Source: Isoetes taiwanensis
Lineage: Eukaryota > Streptophyta > Lycopodiopsida > Isoetales > Isoetaceae
NCBI GenBank assembly: GCA_021234155.1
Contig: JAJEKV010000023.1
Location: 9,249,141 to 9,313,140 of the forward strand
Length of the DNA: 64,000 nucleotides
Reading direction: 5' to 3'
The position numbers and the translations under genes are program-made. Within the stretch, counting starts at the first letter, position 1. The number at the start of each line of letters is the position of its first letter. Under the pieces are notes generated by a model. The model did no database searches and had not been told where the DNA came from. It saw nothing but the letters and a program-made list of their open reading frames with translations. This document shows, piece after piece, positions 19,861 through 32,906 of the stretch.

Positions 19861-22800
19861 CTATAAGATTGATGTTGAAACTGAATTGAAGTATTGTTTG
19901 AAATTGTTTGCTCATATGAGTCTCGCATTCTCCTTCACATCCCAAAACATTAAGCTTAAGTAATCATATGCAAATATCAGGTGATTCACTCAAAACCATA
20001 GTTTTTACAACCCAAGAAAATCATGACATCCAACTAAAGTGGCATTGAGGTAGCATGAAGCAATAGATAACATGCACACAACATGGCATAATCCAAGGCT
20101 GTTTATACTTGGCAAAAGACTAAGCAACCTTGTTCTTCCATTTGTCACCTGCAAAAATAAAAACACACACCAAGTTAATCAATATATTAAAAATTAAAGA
20201 AACTATTAAAATAAATATAAAAACAAACCTTTTATTTGATTGGCCACAAAGCTATCAAAAAGCACTTTATCTTCTCTTTCTAAACTATATCTATTTGTTT
20301 GTGCATCATAAGTTAAGCACGCGAGTGAAATTATTGAATCAAGTGAAATGGGTTGGTTATCGGATAGATCATAAGTAAACCATTGAAGCTTGTTTTTTGC
20401 ATCCTCGTGAAAATTGTACCAAGCAAGGTTAATCTCCATAGGACATGTAGGTCGATTACTTAAGTCAATCGGTTCTCTACTTTCTTTCCATGACTTACCA
20501 ACTTTTCGTCTCATACTCAAAACTCTACCTGCATACCAAACGGCTCTTATTTCCTTGAGATCCTTTTTCTTTCGCTTCTTACCATTGCCTTTAGGTTCAA
20601 CTTCAAGTTCAAAATACATTGCACAATCGGATCCAATCCCAAGTGTAGTCACAGCATTTAACTTTTTGTCCATAGTTTCATACACTTCATTCTTCACCTT
20701 GGTCAACCTATCCTTTGAAAGCCAAGGGCTACCATTCAAGTGGCTGACCAAAGTTGCCTTGCAAATTATCTTACCATCCACTACCACATTCCTGTCAACT
20801 TTAGTATTCTTTCCAAGTTCCCTTTCATCTAGCATATCATCAAACACATGTTGCATTTCTAAATGTGAACAAATTGTACCATCTTCTTCTAGATCATGCA
20901 CAATATTATCAATGGCCCCTTCATTGATAATATCACTCTCATCTTCAAAATTATCAACCTGCATTTGCTTGAAGTAATCCTTGTGAAAAAAAGTCCTCTA
21001 AAGCCCATGGTTTCTCCCACCAAGTCATATCCGTTTCATCATAACCAATACCTACAATGGCACACAATTCTTTGGCATATAAAAAACCTTCTTTCAGTGC
21101 AACAATTATTTGATCATCCGTTTTGACCAAAGTATAGTCTGAGAGATCAGATTTTATATCCTTCCCATCATCTCCAATACGTCTCTCCAATTTATGCCAT
21201 ATATTTTCTTGCTTGGCATGTGTAGGAGGAAAAATCAAATTTGATAAAGCTTCAAATTTAGCCACTCGGTTTAATGCACTTGCACTTTCTAACAAATCTG
21301 TGCCATCGTATGATCTTTCATTTCTAACCATTCCACCAACTTTAGAGAAAAAAATTCTCACATGCATCTGATCCAGTATGATCTAGTGGAAGTGATAAGT
21401 AATCACAATTATCTCTGAAATACTTTACAAGTAGCACAACATAGTGGCATGAAAGTTGTACATATAAACGTCTCGCGACTGATAAAGTTCTTGCTCAAAT
21501 TGTATGTGCCATGTCTCAAAATCCACAACCTCCACAATCTAAAATCATATGATTATGTCAATTACACACTCTAATAGTAAAGGATTACTAAAACAAGATG
21601 TATCTAAAAACTTGCCTGAAGAAGAAGGATATAGTTGAGGCAGATTTGATGCGCGAATATAAATCCATGTCTGGAGATAGAAAAATGTCAATGTACATTG
21701 CAACAATGGACAAGTATATTTCAGTTCCAATTGTTCGCATTGGCAAGCCATATTTTCCTTCCCTAATGTCCTTCAAGCAAGTTTGAATCTTTCGATATGC
21801 TAATCTTTGGGCTGACCTCCAATTTTGTCTATCATTCCGCTCGACATCTCCAATTTCCAAGCCATGTCCTTCACATATCTTATAGACATGCCAAATGTCA
21901 TTTAAAGTGACAAGCTCATTGCCCAAATACAACCTTCTCGATGCATTATCCAATTGGGTTAATTAGCTTCTTTCCATTATGCATGTAAACCATAAGTGTC
22001 ACCCCTAGCACTTACACTTGCGATAAAGACCCACCCTTCCCAAGGTATTCTATAACACTTATCTTGCCCATCTTTCCCCTTCAATAATGTATAGTCTTCA
22101 ACCATGCAAGCTCTACGACGTGCATCACCATTAGAGCTATGTCCCAATAAGGGACCCAATATAGTTCTTAAATGTTTATCCCATAGCTCTTCTATCCTCT
22201 TCCATTGTGTTCTCACATCAACATGAGAAAACTTGTTGCAAGTTAGTTGGATAGCAAGAACAAGCTTTGGGAGTTTCACATGCAAAGGGTTCACCATAAA
22301 TACTCTTGCACAATGCACAACAACATTCTCTTCAAATGCCCGTACAATAACATCATAACCCGTGGCACTACAACCAACTTCTATCACAAATGATGCATCA
22401 CATTTATGATCTAAACTATTCCCACAAAAACCAATTAATGCATCATCCCTAGCAACCCAACGTACAGCTCGTCTAACAACGGTCTCATCCTCAGCCACAA
22501 GAACCGGCACACTACCAAAATTTAGGTTCAGGTCATTCATATGCTTGCCATATGTTTTAGCTAAATGCACAAATGTGGCCTCATTTATCCCCACTCTATA
22601 AATGAAGTTCTTGCGTGTTGATCCCATTGTCCTGTATATGCTTGGACCACCAAAATTTATTGATAGAAAGTTATGCATCCTTCTACCACCCCAAATCTTT
22701 ATTGTTTCAAAAAGCTGCTTCGTGGTTTCTTTGTATCGTCTTTTACTTAGGTCTTATGATGTTTTGTGCAATATCTGTCAAGAAATCCCATAGTGCTGGT

Positions 22801-23771
22801 TTTCCATCAAACTTTCCTTGCGAGTGTGCCTCAGCTATATCAGAACAAAACTTTCTCACATCCTTGCGGTTCATAGATTCTGCTAGGGTGTCACGTAAGG
22901 ATCTTGCTCTTACTGAAAGTGCAACAATTCTTACTTTGCTAAATAACAATTTCCTTTTCATCTTTCATCTCTCTAGTCTTGCAGACTGTGCAATCTCTAA
23001 TGTTTCTGTATGTGTTAAATAATCAACTCGGATCCCTGTTTCTGTTGTCCTAAACCCTCTAGCTATCTTGTCATCTGTTTGATGACGAACCCTTGCTCTG
23101 AAGTCCATCTCTTTGGATATTGATGCACATAAAGAGCACTGGTAATTAGGAAATGCACTACCATCAAGACAAATCCTCTTGCAATTTACATGCCTAAACG
23201 TTCCATTGACATTAATGTGCTCTTCATCATTGATAAATTCTATAACCAGCTTTGGTTCGCAATACCAATTCACTCCATTTTTGGAGTCATCCAAGAATGG
23301 CCTAAGCTTTTTAATGCCAGATTTGTATTGATATTGCATTTGCCAATATCCCCAACATAAGCATGCCAATGACGTACTTCCTTCAGTTGAGATGGCGGAA
23401 GCTAGAACGATAGCATAGGAAACAACAAAAAAATTAAAGGTATATTGACATAGACTATATGATACTCACGAGAAATGGCAGATGTACTTGGATCCTTTGT
23501 TCTCGAGGTTGTAGCTGCAAGTTGCATATCATAGTGTCAAACAATTAAAGTAGTTTTAATAAAGAATGAAAAAACATGTGATCCTTACCTTTTGTTAAAC
23601 TATGTTAAACAATTAAATAGAATAACATGAAACAAATAAAGAATATGAAAACATATGATCAGCATGTGATCCTTGCCTCTTGTCACGAAAGGAAGAAGAC
23701 TAAGTTGGCGTGGATCTTCAATAGCACGTGGACGACTGGCCTTGCGTTCCTCAACCTTGTTGCCTTCCCGA

Positions 23772-23940
23772 GGGGGTGCACTTATACGTAAGGGGGGTAT
23801 GGCATCTGCGTTCAGAGGGTAGCAAAAAACCCCCATTGTATACACAATTTTAAAAGGCAATTTGACCCCTCTGTGTATAGATATTGCTCCAAATTAGTGC
23901 CTAAAAACCCCTAACCCCTAAGTATACGTATGCAAATGGT
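23772..23940. repeat. Transposon edge repeat, copy 2 (direct)
   Basis: GGGGGTGCACTTAT, ATGGCATCTGC and AAAAAACCCC occur in the same order and orientation as at 19641. It lies between two transposase exons, so it is either a nested partial copy of the element or an intronic repeat. Confidence 0.55.
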
Positions 23941-24470
23941 CCAAAAAACACCCCTCCATTGAACTCTCATGGGTTATACGCTGTTCAAAGATGAATCCTC
24001 TGGGGTTGCCTTTCACCTGTGGTTCTAAGACTGCTTGAACATGTGTTTTACCAAGAACATGTTCTCTCATATTTGTTGCTAGTGATCCAGTTGATGGAAA
24101 TAGTTTTATTGTCTTTTTACAAGGAAGACAAACAATACAGATATTGTTCAGGTTAGAGTAGCTTGCAACACGTGGTTCGTACAACTCAAATGCTGCACCG
24201 GTTTCCTTTGCAAAAATTGCAACCTCATTCATCAAGCATTCTTCAACTAGAGCTTTATGTCTCTCAACCATATCCTCAGGGTTAGCAATTTCTTGAGTTT
24301 GCTCTCTCAAATTTTGCTGATATTTCTCTCCATGAAGTTTGCTTTTATAGCGAGCACGCATAAAATTACCCAATGTGTCAGGTCCTCCTCTACCATATTT
24401 GCAATTGTACTCATTGCACAAAAGGTAGAAAATAGCTTTTCCATTCTCATCGCATGACATTAACTCAAAA

Positions 24471-26170
24471 CGGTCTTCAAAGTCGTATTCCTCCAAAAAA
24501 TTCTATCCACCTGGGTTGCCAAAGATTGAGATTAGCCTGTATAAAAATATATTGGAGACTTTGGTGATCTATGTCTAGTTGGAACCACCGTCCAAAAAGA
24601 TAATGTCTTCAGATGCGCAAGGCACACACGATGGCAAGAAATTCCTGGTCATGAGTGGGATATCTCTGTTCTGCGTCATTCATTTTCTTAGAGTCATAGG
24701 CTATGACTCGTCCCTCTTGCATCAAAACAGCTCCAGTTGCTATCTTATTGGCATCAGTCGCAACCGCCTTATCCTTCTGAGGATCAGATAAAGTAAGGAT
24801 GGGTGCCGACGTTAAGGCATCCTTCAGCTGTTAGACGCCTGATTGAACATTGCTTTTCCAATGTGCTGCCCAATCCTTGACCTTCTCATGCTTTGTTAGG
24901 TCAGTAAGGGGTGCTGCAATCTTAGCGAAGTCTTTAATGAACTTGCGGTAATATCCTGCCAATCCCAAGAAACTTCGGACTTCCAAAACATTGGTAGGTG
25001 CTGGCCACTCTTTGACTGCTTCGATTTTTGCTGGGCCGGTAGCAATACCATCCGCAAAAACAATATGGCCCAAATAGTCGACCTTGGTGGTCGCAAATTT
25101 GCATTTGGAAAACTTGGCAAATAGTTGGTGGCACCGCAACTTCTGGAGAGCCAGCCGAAGATGGCATTCATGATCCTCCAGGGTTTTACTATAGATAAGA
25201 ATGTCATCAAAGAAAATAATGATAAACTCATCTAAATAGTCTCTGAAGATATCGTTCATGAGACACATGAAGGTTGCTGGTGCATTAGTGAGTCCAAACG
25301 ACATAATTGTGAACTCATAATGTCCGTAACGGGTGCGGAAGGTGGACTTGTAAATGTCCTTCTCCTTAATCCGTATTTTATGGTAGCCAAAGCGAAGATC
25401 TATCTTGAAAAAATACTTGGCAACTTGCAACTGATCCATAAGGTCATCGGCCCTCAGTAATACATATCAATTGTTAACAATATGCTTATTTAGCTGGTGG
25501 TAATCAATACACATACGCAAAGTCCCATCCTTCTTCATAACAAACAAGATAGGAGTTCCAAAAGGTGAAACACTAGGTCGAATGAAGCCTAGCTTCAGAA
25601 GTTCCTGTAACTGTTTCTTAAGTTCTGCTAACTCAAGTGTACTCATGCAGTAAGGCCCTTACTGGTAGGCTTGGTACCTGGTTGGAGTGCAATCTCGCAC
25701 TCTACCCCCCTAAAAGGTGGTAATTTCCGAATCTCATATGGAAAGAGATCCTGGAACTCGTGAATGAGGCTAGCTATGGTTGGAGGCAACCCTTGAATAA
25801 TTCCTATTATTGTTGGGCTTCAAAGGAACGCAAGCCTAACAATACAAGCCACCTGTCTACGTCGAATGGCTTTATCCAGGTTAGGTAAGGAGATGCACTG
25901 CATAATAGGATGTACTACATTACCTGTTATAGTGATACGGGCTCCATTTGCTGCATTGAAGGTGATAGCATGCTTCTCACAATCTATATTTGCCTTTGCT
26001 GCGGCCAGAAACTCCATCCCCACAATCAAGTCATACTTCCCAATATTCATAAGTTCAGCTCCCAAAGTGACGGGTGCCCCCGGTAATTGGATATTCAAGT
26101 TAACACGACGGTCTTGGGTGTGGCGGGCAGCTCCACTAGCCAACATAACTAGTCTGGACTTAGATTTCAA
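24471..26170 (-). pseudogene. Ty3/gypsy pol 5' half: protease end, reverse transcriptase, RNase H start
   Basis: From high to low coordinate: end of the retropepsin domain (NIGKYDLIVGMEFL), the RT palm with [16 protein letters not shown] and the active-site [10 protein letters not shown], the [12 protein letters not shown] and [15 protein letters not shown] connection, and RNase H (VATDANKIATGAVLMQEG, HDQEFLAIVCALR, DHQSLQYIF). It stops at RWIEFLEEYDFE near 24476. A TGA after CALRI and other stops show it is dead. The next residues expected are those found at 16304 on the plus strand. Confidence 0.9.
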
Positions 26171-26179
26171 AGGGGCTAA

Positions 26180-27620
26180 CTACAAAGTTTCAGCCAACCT
26201 AGGGGATGCAAAGTTATGGGTACTACCCGTGTCCATACGGATAGTGAAAGATTTGCTATCAATTTGACCCACTGTAGAGATGACGTTGGGCTGAGAATCG
26301 GCCTGACCAGTCTCAATAGCAGCAAAAATGTGGGACTCACCTTGTATATAGTCAGTCGGCTCCTCCTCCGCCAAAGCTAGGAGTTCACAAAAGGGTGTCA
26401 GATCATCCCAATCGATTTCTGCCAGGGCTGCCTGAGTAATATATGGACATTCCTGCATCCGGTGGCCCAGACGGAAGCAACGGTAACAGGCCTTATCACG
26501 TCGTAGCTGATCTCGAGCCTCTCGCGGAATAGACTGGAGGATCTGCTGCACTGCATTATTTGGACCACGCGACTTATCAGGAACATTGAAGCTGACTTTC
26601 TTTTCTAATTTCTGATAACGAGGCTGTTGAGGAGGTCCTGGACTAGGAGAAGGAGCCTTATATGGTACATATGGCTTGCTCTGGCTTGCATTTGGAGGTC
26701 GCTGGTATGGAGCCTTTGGTGTGTCATCCTCCAAACTCAAGGCTTTTGCTTCAGCCTCTGCTACCGTTTTGGGGTCAATTGCACGGACCATCTTCCTTAA
26801 AGTGGGTGACAACCCCTCAACATAGCCCTCGACTGCACGGCATTCATTCACAACAAGAGAAAGGTCATTTAGCGACGTTTGTAGCGATGTATGGGTCACG
26901 TCCATGACGTCTGACCACGTGACACAGACGTGACACAGACATCGCTAGAGACACGTCGCATGCGACGCGCGTCGCATGCGACGTCTACAGACGTGACACA
27001 AACGTGACATATATGTGACTGGAACATAAACTCGGAGGCACATGAACTCATCGGTATAGGCCTAGACTGTCATGTCGCGCTGCTCCAAGCGATAAAATAT
27101 CTGTATCTACTTGCAGCGATGTGCCCGAGGAACATAGTGGGACTTAAAGGCATTGGCAAAGATTTTGAATTTACAATGTCCCCTATTGAGCCCATACGAG
27201 CGTGCATACACTTTCCACCAAATTCGCGCAGACTTAGTAAGATTGGTGGTAGCTACTTTGTCAATGTCCTTCTCTGTCATTCCGTAAGATCTACCAAATT
27301 GCCGCATCTCGTCGAGCCACGATTCCGCGTCCACACTAGAACGGGAAGTGCCAAAGAATTGAGCAAGTCTGCGGTTTTTCCAAATGCTAGTAATGTTGGA
27401 ATCCACCGTCTTCTGATAATCCTTCTTTTGGGACTTATCATGGTTCTGCTCAGAGGTGGAGGAATCAGAAGAGTCATCAGAATCTGATGAGTTAGAACTA
27501 CTGTCCGAGGATGAAGAATAGCGGCGATGTTTAGATAGTGTCAGCATAGGTGGGGGCACCTCGGTGACCGGCACTTCTGGTCCCTCTTCCGCCGTGCCAT
27601 GGCCTATAGGCCATTGCAGG
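26180..27620 (-). pseudogene. Ty3/gypsy gag and protease start
   Basis: The gag N-terminal part (27620-27107) has a Ser/Asp-rich stretch followed by FFGTSRSSVDAESWLDEM and ARIWWKVYARS, typical of the retrotransposon capsid domain. After an interruption at about 26895-27015 the frame resumes at 26905 (GYVEGLSPTLRKMVRAIDP), then the CCHC zinc knuckle CYRCFRLGHRMQEC and the protease motif MDTGSTHNFAS. Order and strand match the pol half downstream. The single-knuckle gag is typical of plant chromoviruses. Confidence 0.85.
26895..27015. repeat. Palindromic GACGTGACAC insertion in gag
   Basis: A perfect 32-bp palindrome at 26953-26984, with its centre between 26968 and 26969, is built from GTCGCATGCGAC twice. 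It is flanked on both sides by GACGTGACACA words. It falls where gag is interrupted, so it looks like a small insertion or a local expansion. Confidence 0.8.
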
Positions 27621-27699
27621 ACAAACTACTGAAGTTGCGCCATCTGAGGCTTGATGATGAGCAATTCCTGTTCAGGCGTAAGGCTGCCTGGTTCCACGG

Positions 27700-29940
27700 G
27701 TGTCGCCCATGGAGGGGGACGTGCACTGTCTAAAACATCAATAAAAGCTAGATAAGCACAACTACATTCTCACAATGATCATTGATAAGGAAAGAAAAAA
27801 AACTTTGACATTAAAGTGGAAAAAAACTTTGACATTAAAGTAGAACAAAAAGGTTACATTTTTAAAATAGGACTTAAACGGCCAACATAGATGAATTCAT
27901 GTCTTATATAGGTCTATATTCTATTTGTTGCCCAAAGGGATGCAGTAGCGAATTAAGATAGTCCTCCCTCACTGAACAAACAAGATTATATTACATCAAG
28001 CCTGGACAATGATGTCCTGATATGCCAGGATTGGATTTATGATTAAGAGATTAAACAAATCGTTCATTGCCCCATAAAGTTCCCACAGATGATCGTCAAT
28101 GTCGTGGAACGCGTCCGCATTGGTGGACTCCCAATAGTCCCAATGTAAGTTGCGGACGGCGTTGTCTTGAAGGAGCATGATAATTTCCCACTCGTTAGCG
28201 TAGTGCTGTGACAAGGTTGTCCCTGTAACAGGTGGTGTAGAAGATGCGTAATTAATGACGTAGACATTATGTATGAATGATTAGCAAGGAAAAAGACAAT
28301 TAATACAATGGAACTATAGTTTGTATTAATAAATCGGCACAAAAATGCTTATATGAATAATACATATAATAATGGCCGAAGGCCAACCAGTAGAAACCAA
28401 AAATTATGCTTAGGAACTAGGTCCTGCATCCTGGTCCATCTCCGTAGGGGGCTCTGGTGGTTGTTGCTAGCGGAGCAAGGCGACACCGGGGCTGAGCTTG
28501 AGAGCGGCTGCTGATGCGACTGCGGAGGAAAGGCAGTAGCCAAGGGTGCGGCTACAAGCATCTTCATGCTCATCTAGGGGGCGATATCCTGACCTAGAGC
28601 AGCAAGTGCTAAATCTCGATTCACGAGCACAACAACATGAAGATTGGAGGGGAGTTTCCTATGTCCGGCCATAGCGAACAGAGCCTTTAGTACCCAAAAA
28701 GATGCTTCGGCATCTGGAGCGAGCACTCTGGAAAAAAATAGCACTTCCTTGGCGGAAAGCTGAGAGGAAGAACCCTATTAAATGATTCTTCAAGGCTGCT
28801 ACCTCCGGAATTGTGGAGGTTGCCACTTCTGCCTCGAGATTCACTGTAACCTGCTCCTCGTAGATTTCTTCCTTCTCCTCTTTGAGATGCTCCTTGTTAT
28901 CATAGAGATCTTCCCCTTCTTCGTCCTATCATTGATGTTAGGGACTTGTGGCCCCATGGCAGCAAAAGCATCTTCAGGTGGGGGACAAGGAGGGTCGTGT
29001 AACATGAGATTCCGCAACTCCAGCAAGGTTTCCACAGGTTCAAGATCTTCTGGATGGAACCTAAACAACTGTTGGATCTGTGAGGGTACTCAGGAGGTAA
29101 AAAATCAACGAAATCACCCTGATAGTATTCCGCTAGCTCGTACAAGATATGCTCTTTCCCCATACCCTGAGAATCGGCGATTACATGGTATGCCAACAAG
29201 ATGTCGTCGAGCAGCAGATACTCTTGATTATTGAGAAGAATCGTGGGAAGCCCATCTAGTCCGGCGAGCTTGTGGCCCTGAGTCCGGGGCACAGGCATTT
29301 TGGCGGCGAGTTGCTTCGGTTAAAATCTGTCTGGCTAATCCGCTCATCCTCTTTGGGGTCATCAGGGATAGGCACCTTCCCTTGTTCTAATGGAGTAGAG
29401 TCAGCCTCTACATATTGGTCCATAAGGATGGCCAAAGCAAAGCGGACCTCAAAATAAGTCTGCTGACGGCCAAGATGAAGAATGGGGGCATGCTTGGCCC
29501 GGCGCTGAATGCCCGAAGAGTGTTCTCTGCATGTCGATCATCCCCTAGCATCTGCACCCCTGTGAAGATAGAGCTGAGGAGGGTCGCCATAAGGTCGACA
29601 TTGGAGAACCATTTCTTGGGTGTAGAACTCCAAGCAATCTGTGTACTCAGAATGCGCCTCCATATAGGTTATGAGATCCACTTGCTGCAACAAATAAGGG
29701 TGGAGAAGCTCAAATGGGACCTGAGAGTTCCAGTGCTCTCCATCCTGGTACCACTAGTGGCGCTTGGCATAATCCATAACAGTTTGATGGAAGGAGGAGG
29801 AACAGAAGTGTGGAAGGCTAATCAATAATGAAACCCTAAAAAATAGGAACCCTCTTTTTTTAAAAGTGAGTTTTATCAGGAAATATTCCTTGAGGTCTGT
29901 TGCTTTATCATTAATATTTTTTTTGTGTGATTGTAAAGTG
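27700..29940 (-). pseudogene. Degenerate coding region upstream of gag, function unknown
   Basis: Several minus frames look coding but are broken: 29298-28900 (LPTILLNNQEYLLLDDILLAYHV), 29068-28841 (ending in a basic SISKRRRKKSTRSR segment) and 28214-27996 (NEWEIIMLLQDNAVRNLHWDYW). They lie inside the gypsy internal region but do not match gag or pol. They could be a captured host gene, an extra element ORF or a nested element. I do not recognise the products. Confidence 0.3.
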
Positions 29941-29948
29941 TGGTGGTT

Positions 29949-30065
29949 GGGTGCAGCACCTGGACTTCCCGGGAGGTCACCCATCCCAGTACTATTCCGA
30001 CCCAAGCGCGCTTAACTTCGGAGTTCTGATGGGATCCGGTGTGATAGCGTTGGTATGACCGCACC
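29949..30065 (-). rRNA. 5S rRNA sequence in a fold-back setting
   Basis: The minus strand reads as a plant-type 5S rRNA of about 117 nt: GCGGTCATACCAACGC start, CACCGGATCCCATCAGAACT, the internal promoter A box region AAGTTAAGCGCGCTTGG, the C-box side GGATGGGTGACC, CCCGGGAAGTCC and the closing GGTGCTGCACCC. The internal control region looks intact. It is a single copy, not a tandem array. It is flanked by a perfect 18-bp inverted repeat (29930-29947 and 30063-30080) and lacks a strong T-run terminator, so it is more likely a dispersed pseudogene or SINE-like copy than a functional gene. Confidence 0.85.
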
Positions 30066-30094
30066 ACCACACTTTACAATATTTAATTGATCAT

Positions 30095-31566
<1,472 letters not shown>

Positions 31567-31688
31567 ATAAGCTCGAGCTCTGTGTGTTGTTTGTTATTAA
31601 GGAGACAGAGAGTAAAACACGTAGTTGATAACATGTAATACAAAAACTTAGGTACAAAAAGATATAATTATATTACAAAATGGGGGAT

Positions 31689-32906
31689 CTAGTTGCGATC
31701 CCCGCGAATCCTACGTGCTAAGGCCAAATCCTTTGGCATAATAGTCGCGCGCTTAGCGTGTATCGCACAAAGGTTGGCGTCGCCGAAGAGGGCGACGAGG
31801 TAATTCTCGGCAGCTTCATGCAAGGCAAGAATAACATGGGTCTGGTACTTGAGGTCTGTCTTAAATTGCTGAGCAATCTCTCGGACGAGCCGCTGGAATG
31901 CTAACTTTTGCAAGAGGAGCTCCGTCATCTTCTGATACTTCCGGATTTCCCGCAAGGCCATTGTTCCCGGTCTGAACCTGTGGGGCTTCCTTTGACGAGG
32001 TGGGGGTACAAGGGGAAAGGTCTTGCCTCCCGTGACCGGGTGTCAGGCCCGCTGGACTAAGGTCTCCCGGTGAGTGTCCCCCCTTTGCTTTGCTACCCAA
32101 TCCATGGCTTGGAGTCTAGTTTTATACTGGAGCCCCAAGCGCGTAGGGTTAGTGTTCTTTTGCTTCCGTTGTATGGTACGGTTGGCGGGCTCCTCAACAC
32201 GATTGGTGGGATTCTCAGCACGATTGGCAGCCTCCTCGGCAGTCTTCCTTGCCTGCTCCTCTGCTAGCCGAGCCACTTGTTGTTCGATGTGTTGCTCCTG
32301 TAACAGGCGTACCGTGGTACGCCTGCGGATCTCTACAAGATGTCAGTCTGGCCGAGCCGCCATGTCAAGCTCAACAGGTTGCAGATCCTCTTGGGTGCGG
32401 GGTGCCGGTATATCTTCCCAAAAAATTTGGGCCTCTTCATCATAATAGTATGGGGGCAGGGTAAAGTTGCATCCTCGGGTAATGGCCCTCCCTCGGCCCA
32501 GATAAATATACTCATGTCCTCGGACAGCTGGGTAGCCGCTTGCGATCTACCGAGCATCCTCCTCTTGCACCATAGCCATAATCCTTTCGGCTTCTCGATG
32601 AGCATCGGCACCATCTTGGGGCATGTCCGGGGGATAATAACGAACAAGGGTCAAAACCTGATCCTCTTCCTCCACAAGAGTATAGGTCTCCCCTTCAGCA
32701 TTCAGTTTCAACAAAAATCTCTCTGTAAGGTGAAAAATAGAGTATGATATCCAGTTGCCCTCGATAAACCTCAGCACTAGCTGCTTGAGAAGGAGGCCGA
32801 CCTTCTTAAGGCCGTCGGGTGTATCGCCGATATTACAGCCAAGCGCTGCAAAGAGTTGGAAGACATTGCAGGAGGAATAACTCTTTGTTCCCTTGGTGCG
32901 GGCCAT
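31689..32906 (-). pseudogene. Histone H3-fusion ORF in the gypsy internal region, three nonsense codons
   Basis: One minus-strand frame runs from ATG at 32906 to TAG at 31689, 405 codons, with in-frame stops at 32549-32547 (TAG), 32345-32343 (TGA) and 32045-32043 (TGA) and no frameshift. It starts MARTKGTKS, like the H3 tail tip. The middle (about residues 10-285) has LLLKQLVLRFIEGNW, a Glu/Asp-rich part and a coiled-coil-like EEQARKTAEEAANRAENP. The end is a full histone H3 fold: [49 protein letters not shown] and ARRIRGDR. By eye about three quarters of the last 89 residues match canonical plant H3. No CENH3-type loop insertion is present. It lies between the primer site and gag, same strand. 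Confidence 0.85.

Larger units (their letters stand above)
19636..24470 (-). mobile_element. Multi-exon DNA-transposon gene (main part), degenerate
   Basis: Read from 24470 down: FELMSCDENGKAIFYLLC, a Cys/His segment (CIVCLPCKK to MREHVLGKTHVQA) resembling a BED or C2H2 finger, a basic exon at 23760-23664 (KASRPRAIEDPRQLSLL), a short exon at 23516-23472 between a TGCAG acceptor and a GTGAGT donor, then a long coding stretch at 23394-20206. The latter includes VRRAVRWVARDDALIGFCG, GHSSNGDARRRACMVEDY and an acidic C-terminal region ending FVANQIKG. Several stops and frameshifts (e.g. 22680-22745, 21370-21590) break it. It resembles a transposase, but I cannot name the superfamily. The 5' end is at 15829 on the other side of the inferred inversion. 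Confidence 0.6.

Noticed and set aside
20414-20977. 187-codon plus-strand frame opposite the transposase gene
   Set aside because: It is the shadow of the minus-strand coding frame, with an implausible Ser/Leu-rich composition.
28570-28760. Weak H2A-like resemblance in the minus-strand region upstream of gag
   Set aside because: The alignment needs gaps in the histone fold and shows no diagnostic H2A motif. It is too weak to report as a histone.
31689-31961. Host CENH3 gene
   Set aside because: The loop 1 region has canonical H3 length, the gene has no introns, and it lies in frame inside a retrotransposon ORF. A divergent H3 captured by the element fits better.
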